Program-made: the position numbers and the translations under genes
NCBI GenBank assembly: GCA_030248215.1
Contig: JASANG010001895.1
Coordinates: forward strand, 30,343 to 94,342
Source: Enoplolaimus lenunculus
Lineage: Eukaryota; Nematoda; Enoplea; Enoplida; Thoracostomopsidae
Direction: 5' to 3'
Length of the DNA: 64,000 nt
In this document: positions 55,292 through 64,000 of the stretch, one piece after another
Layout of the letters: each line of letters begins with the position of its first letter
How positions within the stretch are numbered: position 1 is the stretch's first letter
Notes under the pieces: model-generated
What the model was told of the DNA's origin: nothing
The model's input: the letters and a program-made list of their open reading frames with translations, nothing else
Databases searched by the model: none

Positions 55292-56055
55292 GTACCTCAA
55301 TAGTTCTGGGTATTCATTTAGAAGATTGCTACAGACTACTAAATATATACTTGCGTTGACAACTTAAAATTGAGTTGATTTGGCTTGTCCTTTGCCATAT
55401 TTAAACCACTGCACTAGAGATTCCATCGAATATAACCCTTCCCTCGAACTATATATACTTGAATCGTTTTAGTTCCAAGAACAAAGAATCAGACTGAAAT
55501 ACGCTTACGCTAAGTCGTACAAACATCAGCCCATGTTACTTATACTGGTGTCGCGCTTTCAGCAGCGGATCCAGAAATTTCTAAATGGGCGGGATGGCAA
55601 ATATTTTGAAACGCAATTTTTCTCCAAAAAATTTTCTTAGCGGGAAAATTATAAGGTAGGACCGTATTTTATAACGAAAGTATTATGATGAGAGGACAAA
55701 TTGTAAGGTAATGAATGACCATATCATATTATCACAAAAAATTTATGTGGGGAATGGGGCAAATTGTAAGGTAGGGGTCCTTAGACATTTTTCTTATCCG
55801 GACCCGATATCCGGTGTTCATCTGTAGTCTATATCATACTGTTCTCAGTAAACTTGCTATCAATCATTCTCGGATACACGAAGTGTTTACTCAGAAAAAC
55901 TTTGTGTTAAATAAAACCGCTAAAACGTCCCAGAGGTAAATTAGCGGAAAATCCGGATATCCGGATACACGTTTCATTTCGGATACATATCCGGATATTT
56001 TTCATATCCGGATATCTGGATATCCGGATATCCGGTGCCCATCTATAATTGTAGG

Positions 56056-57068
56056 TGCATGTGCCACTCTCAAATATATTTCAAACTAAAAACTAAAACA
56101 AACTAAAACCAAATCCTAAATCCACACCTTAAGGGAGTCTCCGGCTCCGCCTAGTCTCTCTTAGAAGTTAAGTTAGGCTTAGGCGTTGCTAAACGACGTA
56201 AAGTTGTTATTCTATGCATGGCGGCTGCGTCCGCAAGGTGTTAGTACTCATTGGCCCTGCGTGGTCATTTAATATATGTTTGTCAGGCTTAATGCGCGAA
56301 ATCGCATAGCTAGGGTTGGGGGGACATTTTATGTTGTTGTTGTTGTGTTGTATTTAGCACATGGCGGTTGTAATGTGTCCCTAAGGTGCCCGAGACACCC
56401 GGGATACTCATTATGCAAATCAACTCTACATGGGGGCTGTGTAGCAGCCAGCCTTCATAATCATTACTGTATTTTTCAACTTAGAAATGCGGCGTATTCT
56501 ATTGGGCGTTTTTACTTAATAACGAATTGTGTTACGGCTTTGAGATTTTTATGGAGTTGACTTGTGTAGAGTGCATCGGGTTACTTAGGCAATAGGTTTC
56601 ATATTGGAGTAGAGTCACGCTAGCTCCAATGTGAGCGTTCGGTGAACCGGCAGAGTATTTAGCGGAGTAACGGAGCGCATAGCGCGGAGCCTACGGGCAG
56701 TACCAGGGGAAACCGAGGTAATTGGGGTATGTGTTAAGGGGATTTTTCGGGGTATTTGGAGTTGTTTCCGGGGTTTGACGATTCTATCGGGGCTAGTTTT
56801 GGCCGTTTTTCTGGGGATTTCTTGGGATTTGTACGGTTATTTGGGGTAGTTTTAACGAGCATCTGGGATGTGTCACGTTAAGGTTTGTATCTGTGTTATA
56901 CGGTGTGAGCTAGTGTTTTAGTGGAGCAACAGTCTAAGGTTATCGTAATAGATGTGCAGAAAGCACCTAAACAAAGAAACTTTCGGCACAATCGGTTGAA
57001 TTTAGCTCGGCAGTAAGCATAATACTTGTGTTATATTGGTACTTGTGCTTTATTGGAATATACCTTTA
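56056..57068. other. GC-richer unique stretch, no gene recognised
   Basis: Base composition is richer in G on the plus strand (many GGGG and GGGTATTTG-like motifs at 56700-56900) than the flanks. The motif ATGGCGGTTG with GTGTCCCTAAG near 56361-56392 is shared with the family H repeats at 57990-60090. No open frame with family features was seen. Confidence 0.4.
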
Positions 57069-57185
57069 TGCAGGGTTCACATTAATACATTTTATGAGGA
57101 CACCGGGAACGACATTTGCCACTCGTTAACCCCAGGATATGTCGTTCCCGGTGTCGTCATAAAATGTATTAATGTGAACCCTGCA
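57069..57185. mobile_element. Near-perfect hairpin MITE with TTA duplication
   Basis: An approximately 46-bp arm starting TGCAGGGTTCACATTAATAC is mirrored almost perfectly by an arm ending GTATTAATGTGAACCCTGCA. The loop is about 24 bp. TTA lies directly outside both ends, as in PIF/Harbinger-type insertions. Confidence 0.78.
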
Positions 57186-57343
57186 TTAATACGGTGTTGG
57201 GAGGAATAAAAAGGGAAATCCGACTGCATTATTGAACCGGAGCGAAATAGCGTCATTGAAATACGGACCTAGACGCGGAGTTGGTGGTTTTAACACGTAC
57301 CCGAAATCACGAACTATTCACATGTATTACAATTAATTACAAC

Positions 57344-57520
57344 GTATATTTACAGTACAAAATCTCAAAAAGACGTTAGAGCCCGACTGGCTCGAGAATC
57401 AAGCTTCTATAGCTGAGTGCTGATGGTAAACACCTTCCACCCACGAGGCTACGATTCGAATCCTGAGTGTAAAATTGGGCTCTAGACGAAATACAAAATA
57501 TACACCTGAAAAAGGGTTAA
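57344..57520. repeat. tRNA-derived SINE, copy
   Basis: AGTACAAAATCTCAAAAAGACG, TCTATAGCTGAGTGCTG, a B-box-like GATTCGAATCC and a tail CAAAATATACACCTGAAAAA in the family order. Confidence 0.6.
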
Positions 57521-57989
57521 GTATTTATTTGAGTTTTTCGCTTAAGTACATAATTTAAGTCGGTGATTAAAGTAAACAATTGACTTTTTGGATGGGAATA
57601 AATAATTTCAAATTATGGGCCAGTGCCATAAAATGACTTCCATGTGATTTTACAATTACAATCTCAGTTGAACCAATGATGGTATGCCAGATGAACCAAT
57701 GATGGTATGCCAGAAGTGTAGGATTGTTTGTCTGTAAATTATTAAACTTTGTGAGTGACTTCAGTACTTACTTATCTTAAAAATCCACACAGTAAGCATT
57801 TGAATTCATAGCATATAATAAGTACTGTAAACGAATTTTTGGGTGCTGAAACACTGCTTTAATATAGCAATTGCTACTTAAACAATTTATCTTTTATGAA
57901 GGCGTACTTAAAACATGTTGTACCGGCCTTTGATCGTACACTCTGTAGGATTATTCGCACACGGTTTAGACAAACAGAACTTATATAAC

Positions 57990-58293
57990 ACTAAAACCGT
58001 GTGGACTTAAAACAAATGGCGGTTGCTAACTGTGTCCCTAAGAGCAATATCAAACATAGAGAAAACTGAATCTGCCGAAGCCAATGGGTTCAACCCGTAT
58101 TGAATTTTACGAGGAGTTAAAACCGCATTCTTATGTTTCTAATCAACCGTAGCAAGGTAGGAAATTCTTTTTTAGTTCAAGAACCAGCAGACAGATTAGT
58201 AGAATTATAGAAACCTTAAAGCTCATGCATCAATTGTATGAATTTATTCAAGATTTCATAAAACCCGTGTGGACTAAGCAAATGGCGGTTGAA

Positions 58294-58333
<40 letters not shown>

Positions 58334-58350
58334 GCTGCTGTTGTTGTTGC

Positions 58351-58429
<79 letters not shown>

Positions 58430-58431
58430 GC

Positions 58432-58498
<67 letters not shown>

Positions 58499-58515
58499 GC
58501 TGTTGTTGTTGTTGC

Positions 58516-58594
<79 letters not shown>

Positions 58595-60090
58595 GCTGCT
58601 GCTGCTGTTGTTGTAATTGGTGAGCTTTTACTTTGTTCATCGAGTAAAGCTCAAATGCGTTTTTATCTTTATTTTGCTTATATAAATACCTGATTCTAAA
58701 ATTTGGTTCCATGTTATTTATACTTTGAGTCGTTTCATTACTATTAAGACAAAATTTAATTACAAATCGACACAAATTAAAAATACTTCAGACACACCAT
58801 TTAAGACTATCGGTACTGCCTGAAAAATTCTAGGATAAACAACAGCCGACTCGCGTATATTTTATGAGTGAATGGTATAGCCAGAAGTTGATTATATGTT
58901 AAGCCAGAATGAGCAAGTTTATTTCCTTTAGGTTGATTCCAGAAAAATGACTTATTTAGCTAACTCGACTTTTGTTAGAGAAAATTTTTTACAGGCATAA
59001 AAAGGTCTATCACAATTGACAACGTGATACTGACGAATAATATATTTGAATCATTTTACCATTTCATTTCTTTCCAAATTAGTGGCTCAGGCTACCCTCT
59101 GGAGAGGTCGCTGATTAACGATGCGAATTCTAAAAGTAAAAAAAACATGAACTTAAAACAAAAATGTTATGCATCATAATTAAAATACATTGTTTGCAGC
59201 ATATATAGATTTCAAAATGGTTATTAATACAACCTAACAAGTCCGACGCTAGTGTTTGCCATTGTTTAGACGACCATAGCAAGGTCGGGAATTCTTTTTT
59301 ACTTCAAAATCCAACAGCAGATTATTAGAATCATATAAACTTTAAAGCCCGTGCACCGATAGTATAGATTTATTCTGGACCTGATAAAAACCGTGTGAAC
59401 TTAAAACAAATGGCGGTTGCTGATGGAACATCCATGTTATACTTCACGCGCTACTGCAAAAAATATGTCTGGGTCGGAGTAAGGCCCGACGTCGTTTTAA
59501 CACATTCTATTACGAGACCACTATAAAGTCCGGTAGCCTAACGAGGACATACAGACATATTGCACTGTGTTCACATAGCATCGCAAACATACAAAACAAC
59601 AACATAAATACATATATACACTTATTTATTTTGCTTAATTTTTTACCTATTGTCCCGACTCCCTTCGGACAATGTCGAGACAATTAATAGTGTCTGCATA
59701 ACTCGTAAAATTGTACCTATACGCTAGTTGCAGCTTCGATTTGTACACAGATCCCTACCGGTGGTTGGACGAACTTTTACATAAGCGCACGCATTATAAC
59801 GTCGATGTCCCATAACTGTGTCCCTAAGAGCAATATCAAACATAGAGAAATCTGAATCTGCCAAAGCCTATCGGTTCAATCCGTATGAATTTTACGAGGG
59901 GTTAAAACCTCATTCTTATGTTTCTTTATTAACCGTAGCAAGGTAGGAAACTCTTTTTTACTTCAAGAACCACCAGGCAGATTAGTAGAATTATATAAAC
60001 CTTAAATCTCATGCATCGATTGTATGAATTTTTTCAAGATTTTATAAAAGACGTGTGGACTAAGCAAATGGCGGTTGAAATGTGTCAACT
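57990..60090. repeat. Family H repeats, about 268-bp unit, several copies
   Basis: The unit runs from CCGTGTGGACTTAAAACAAA with ATGGCGGTTG, through GTGTCCCTAAGAGCAATATC and CCGTAGCAAGGTAGG, to CATGCATCAATTGTATGAAT. Copies lie at about 57990-58260 (followed by the start of another at 58260), 59258-59425 and 59811-60085. Between the copies there is no gene. Confidence 0.65.
58296..58616. repeat. (TTG)n/(CAA)n microsatellite, about 320 bp
   Basis: Over 100 nearly pure TTG units with a few CTG. It starts exactly where the family H unit reads ATGGCGGTTGAATG. Long Gln, Leu, Val or Cys frames over it are artefacts of the repeat. Confidence 0.92.
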
Positions 60091-60337
60091 ATATATTATA
60101 AGGCTTGGAAACTTCAAAGAAACCCACAGCAATAAGGTTGAGAACTACTGAACCAGCTAGGGAGCCTCAATTAAGTCTCACTTTTGGCTTATGCTTCGAA
60201 CTGTCAAAATCGCAGTTCATTGCTTGCGTCCTGTTACCGTAGAGCATTCGATGAAAACGTGCGAACCTAATTTGCACTTCATACAACTGTAATACTGCTT
60301 ATGGCATTATAAGTTAATTTGATCTAATTATTCTGCT

Positions 60338-61227
60338 CTAACACACGGTGTTTTTCTCTTTTCTTTGTGGGAATTTGATGAAAGGACATATATATGTACA
60401 GCTTCTGCCTGCAAAAAGTGAAAACAGCACTTACTATCTAAACAAGGTTTAATGCAATCCAGTTGTTCTTGTGTTTGCTCAAACCCACATTCGTCATATT
60501 TCTGTCTCAGATCACTACATTCTTCGGCTAGAAATATATGCAAATAAAAATGTTTGAGTTGTTGCTGTATTTAGTGTCTATATTCTCAAAATGTATGCAG
60601 CACATATATCTAGTTCGTGATAGGCCCTATAATTTTTGAATCAGTAAGACAAGAAATTCAAAACTTGGCAAATTGGTAGCATATAATTGCTCGTAGTGGT
60701 GAGTCGAGTTGATGTTTTAGTTGCGGCGGTTCGTTTGTTTGAGACACATTTGAGAATAACGCACAACTCAAGGTATGTGTTTTGAATCTACAATAAAAGA
60801 AATTCGCATAGGTAATTAAACCATCATTTTCATACTGACCGACTTGAACGTATTAATCAGATATTAAAGGCTGTTGAGGCCAAGGTCCCCAATTAGTTTG
60901 ATAGACAAACCAATAGAAGACATCTTTTTTGCGGAAAAAACTATAACACCAAGTTTGAACCATTTATAACAATTTATGTATGATAATGTATGACAATTAG
61001 AAAGTCCATTAAACCGTCTGGTTCTGAAAACGGTTAGTTCAATAATCTGGGCTAAAAGATTCGCAATCACAAGCCCGAATGTTGCACAATTGAAAATTGT
61101 TACATGGTGTAAAAATTACTTGTTTACCGAGAAGTGCATTCTGCGCCACCAACGCAACCACGATCAAGAATACGAACATAAAACGTTTGTTGCACATGAA
61201 GAATTGAGCTACAAATAACTGTTGCAT
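60338..61227 (-). CDS. Probable small secreted cysteine-rich peptide
   Basis: Exon 1 (61227-61128, minus strand) encodes 33 residues with a strong signal peptide (hydrophobic core MFVFLIVVALVAQNALL; start at 61227, or at the internal Met at 61197). Exon 2 (60527-60435) is phase-matched and encodes AEECSDLRQKYDECG, then EQLDCIKPCLDS. A good donor GTAAGT follows. If an AG 26 bp later is used, exon 3 (60408-60338) adds RSCTYICPF and ends NTVC-stop; if not, the frame reads on to a stop at 60328. The spacing of cysteines loosely recalls trypsin-inhibitor-like domains, but three cysteines are missing from that pattern. Function is unknown. The two-exon core is plausible; the 3' end is not settled. 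Confidence 0.5.
60580..60760. repeat. Family F copy, worn
   Basis: CTATATTCTCAAAATGTATG with GTTCGTGATAGGCCC at the left and GACACATTTGAGAATAAC at the right are inverted. It lies in the intron of the predicted secreted peptide gene. Confidence 0.5.
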
Positions 61228-61570
61228 GTCCAGTTATTTCCTTGAAATATGGAGTAGACTATAAGCAATAAGCTCATGTAAAAGATGAGGGTCGGAACGA
61301 CGTCTCCTTACGGTGGTAGCATCCGATATAACAAAGTTACTTTCTTTATCGACAAATGTAATATCAAATATTGTTTTAAAAATTACCAAAAATTTAATTA
61401 ACACTTGGAATAACTTCCCTTTTGCAATGAAAGAGTAAAGCCAAACTGCGAAGTCAAAAAACAACAATAACAAGACCTCAACGTAAAAATACAATAGTTT
61501 TTTCCAAAATTCAACACTAAAGTTTAGATTTAAGACCGAACTTCAAATAGATGAAACGTTCAGTTTTATG

Positions 61571-62110
61571 TCGAAATTATGCGGGGTTCACGTTATAACC
61601 GGGGCAGGCGGGACCCGGTTTGTCCCATGTTGATTCGACGTTAACGTTAAAATTCCGGCTCTTAAATCGGGTCAACAGACAAAAGGCGAATGTCATATGA
61701 CATTAGCTTACAAACCACCGCTCTCAAATGATCAATGTGTACAAGGGACGGTATGTCACGTTATACAGCGGGACATTTATGCAAATATCATATGATATTC
61801 CAAAATTTCAACGAATATCATATCATATTAAGAAGGACAGTGTAACCTTTGAGTACTAATACATGAATGAAAAGTTGAACGGTAGCGGCACAAATGTGCT
61901 TTTAATACCAAATACACGCCTGCAAATTGTTCCCGACACAAAATCGATTAAAACCACATCTTCATAATTCAAAAATTCAAATTTCAAATTCTAGTATCAT
62001 ATGATATTCAACAGGACAATTTGGGTATGTTACCTCAAGTATGCAGACATATGATATTCGCAGACAATACCTGGAATATCATATGATATTGAAGAACAAA
62101 AGGTGACCCA
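61571..62110. repeat. Cluster of ATATCATATGATAT palindromes
   Basis: AATATCATATGATATT or close variants (TGTCATATGACATT, ATCATATCATATT, AGACATATGATATT) occur at least six times between about 61690 and 62095. The left margin begins GCGGGGTTCACGTTATAACC, which resembles the start of the hairpin element at 57069. Confidence 0.6.
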
Positions 62111-64000
62111 CACATGATAATAGCAGACAAATATGAATTTTGAATACGATATAGGTTCTATATGCAGACAAAATGTTACCCAATTGTCTAATAGCGACAA
62201 AACGTGTCTCAAGCTGCCTAATTTCTATATATGTATAAATTTGTCATTTTAAAAACCAAAGATTACTTCAGATTTAGTTTAAAAACATTAAACTCATAAA
62301 CTGTTTCACTATAGTTTGATCTCTTACGAAAATGTTAGTTACACGTTTAACTTACGTTGATTAAAAACCTGCGACACAGAATATTTGATGTCTGCAGACA
62401 AAGGAACAAAATGTAAATTTTCTCAACTTCAAATGACGCTCTGGCCTAAATTCTATTCTTTAAGTAGGATATAACTTTTTCATGCTATATCTACAACCGT
62501 AATATAGTCAATAATCATATGTTTGCTCAGTTGAGAAATAAAATATTTTGCAATGTGTCTAGCAGTATACGTAGTGTTAAATACACTGAATTATACGCGA
62601 ACAAATTTGCTCTTTAAAAGTGTAGAAAACAGTGGAACCCATGACCGAAAACTGAAATGAACAAAAATTGTAATTACAGCTGCGCCTAGAATGGCACAAA
62701 AATTTAATGGAATACGTCAAGCTAACGGATGAAAATGTAAATAGCTACAAAAATAAGTGGTGCCTACCGTAATTTTCTCAATAGATTTTCGATGGAGGGG
62801 CACCCATCACTCCTTTCTGAACGCAACCCTGCGCTAACGAATATTTGTGGCAAAAATGTACGTTTCTCTTCATACTGTTGTTTTCTTTGAAATAGGTTAT
62901 GGATTTAGACTGAGTTTAAGATTGAAATAAGTATATTTTTTCATTTATCCAAGCTTGAGCAATCTCAAGAGTGAGTCACGTTGAAACTTGGTTCCGGCTG
63001 GACTCCGGTCGATGCCCCCAAACAGTTTGTGTATGTTAATGGATAAAAATTTCTAAAAGGTCAAGTTTTTTGAAAAATAATTTTGTTTTGAATAGGTCAA
63101 AATGCAATCACGATCAAAATAGCAAACATAATTATCGTTTCTGTTATAGAATTACCACAATTTTCTAATTTTTACTTTGAAAATTAGTTACAAACCACGC
63201 ATATATTTTTCAAATTTTTTTATAGATATGCTACAATTTTTCGTATGGAATAAAAATAACGAAATTAGTCTTGCATGCCTCAATAACATCATTGAAACAT
63301 TTATACTTAAATACTCGATTCCCGTCTCCGTTGTTTTGATCACAATCCGTTTCCATGCTATTAATTTTACCCTGCATGACAGTATTATTGTGTTGGCAAA
63401 CAAATAAACATCTTTGGATTTTTTTATACCTCAATATCCGTTCTTCGCCTTCACTGTTTTGACCACTATTCGTACTTGTTATTTTTACAATTAATTTACA
63501 TTCTGCATGACAGTAAATAAACTGATTGAATTTTGGTCTCGTACGCTTCCTGATCTCTTCTTAATAATTTCTATATGTTAAGTTCTGTTTTGAAATATCA
63601 CAAAATTTCTGAGTTATATAAATTACACTATCATTTTTGCGTTTTTCGTTCAAAAAATAGTGTAATTTGCCCAAAAATTTGGCGAGATTAAACAAACAGC
63701 TTGTTTCAATTTTGTGCTTTAAGCAACATTTACTATCTACCGACATTCTTTACCTTACGCATATCCATTTCCGACACACCGCGAGTCCGAGATAGAACAT
63801 GAACAGACGGAGTAGCCCCCATATAAGGTAGGTTACCCTGGATCGAAAGTCCTTGCCACCCATCCTTGGCGGGTACTCCTTATGGTTGGATCGAGGTTGG
63901 CTACTATGTCTAGTTATGCTACTCCGCCCGATCACGTCCGGGATGGGATTCCCATCTCGGGCTCGCAATGTATGCACCATCTGAACGCAAATATTCATCG
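62111..64000. other. Terminal spacer, no gene recognised
   Basis: AT-rich to 63740. The last 250 bp are GC-richer and hold an 82-codon minus-strand frame (63998-63750) with one hydrophobic stretch (VTYLIWGLLRLFMFYLGLAV). It matches no family I know. GACGGAGTAGC and GCTACTCCGCC nearby form a short inverted pair about 110 bp apart, so the frame may be part of a repeat. Confidence 0.35.

Larger units (their letters stand above)
53689..56047. mobile_element. hAT-like 2.36 kb element with 8-bp duplication
   Basis: The left end TAGTGATGGGCATCGGATAT and, in reverse from the right, TATAGATGGGCACCGGATAT are inverted repeats. They run into (GGATATCC)-rich subterminal palindromes. The exact 8-bp direct repeat ATTGTAGG stands on both sides (53681-53688 and 56048-56055). 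At least two elements are inserted in it. No transposase frame was found, so it is non-autonomous. Confidence 0.8.

Noticed and set aside
56276-56560. 94-codon plus-strand frame in the GC-richer stretch
   Set aside because: No domain, no signal, no splice partner, and it contains the ATGGCGGTTG repeat motif.
58225-58775. PolyGln, polyCys, polyVal and polyLeu frames on both strands
   Set aside because: Pure microsatellite inside a dispersed repeat, with no splice or homology support for the short flanks.
61234-61494. 86-codon minus-strand frame with hydrophobic N-terminus just upstream of the secreted peptide
   Set aside because: Composition is that of AT-rich chance sequence, and it cannot be linked to exon 1 by a good splice pair.
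63750-63998. 82-codon minus-strand frame as a membrane protein exon
   Set aside because: One hydrophobic stretch only, cut by the window edge, no recognisable family; it was left as part of the terminal spacer.

Overview
The window looks like nuclear DNA of a nematode. It carries a split cuticle-collagen gene with the Col_cuticle_N type of N-terminus, two head-to-tail beta-tubulin genes, a degenerin/ASIC-type channel gene, and very many copies of TTAGGC, the nematode telomere hexamer, at internal positions. Large repeat-filled introns and AT-rich spacers suggest a bulky genome. A clade I or mermithid-like species is a guess from this style and not something the sequence proves.

Layout. 1-5373: repeat-strewn spacer with no convincing gene. 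5374-10097 (+): seven-exon cuticle collagen of 420 residues. 10100-18900: a dense pile of nested short transposons. 18933-29294 (+): nine-exon beta-tubulin A (447 residues), whose 4.3 kb second intron hosts a 2.5 kb foldback transposon. 32613-42111 (+): nine-exon beta-tubulin B (448 residues) with the same eight intron positions, so the pair is a tandem duplication. 44512-51033 (-): six-exon DEG/ENaC channel subunit (about 680 residues) ending in polyglutamine. 51034-60330: repeats, including a 2.4 kb hAT-like element with two other elements inside it, and a long TTG/CAA microsatellite. 60338-61227 (-): a probable small secreted cysteine-rich peptide. 61500-64000: no gene recognised.

The most striking feature is a family of short terminal-inverted-repeat elements (ends GGCC[A/C]ATGTA or GGCCAATGTTA, 8-bp target duplications) whose interior is made of degenerate telomeric repeats (TTAGGC/GCCTAA). 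About 28 whole, nested or partial copies lie in 64 kb. Two larger elements with the same ends and the same 8-bp duplications carry other tandem repeats instead: an approximately 80-bp minisatellite in inverted arms, and a GGGACAGTT-type array. No transposase or reverse transcriptase reading frame was found, so every mobile element here appears non-autonomous.

The genes do not form one pathway. The tubulins supply microtubules, the collagen builds cuticle, and the channel is a surface cation channel subunit. The collagen and tubulin models rest on reading frame, splice phase and family motifs at every junction. The channel model is secure at both membrane segments and weaker at two internal splice sites. 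The secreted peptide is a prediction from phase-matched exons only.
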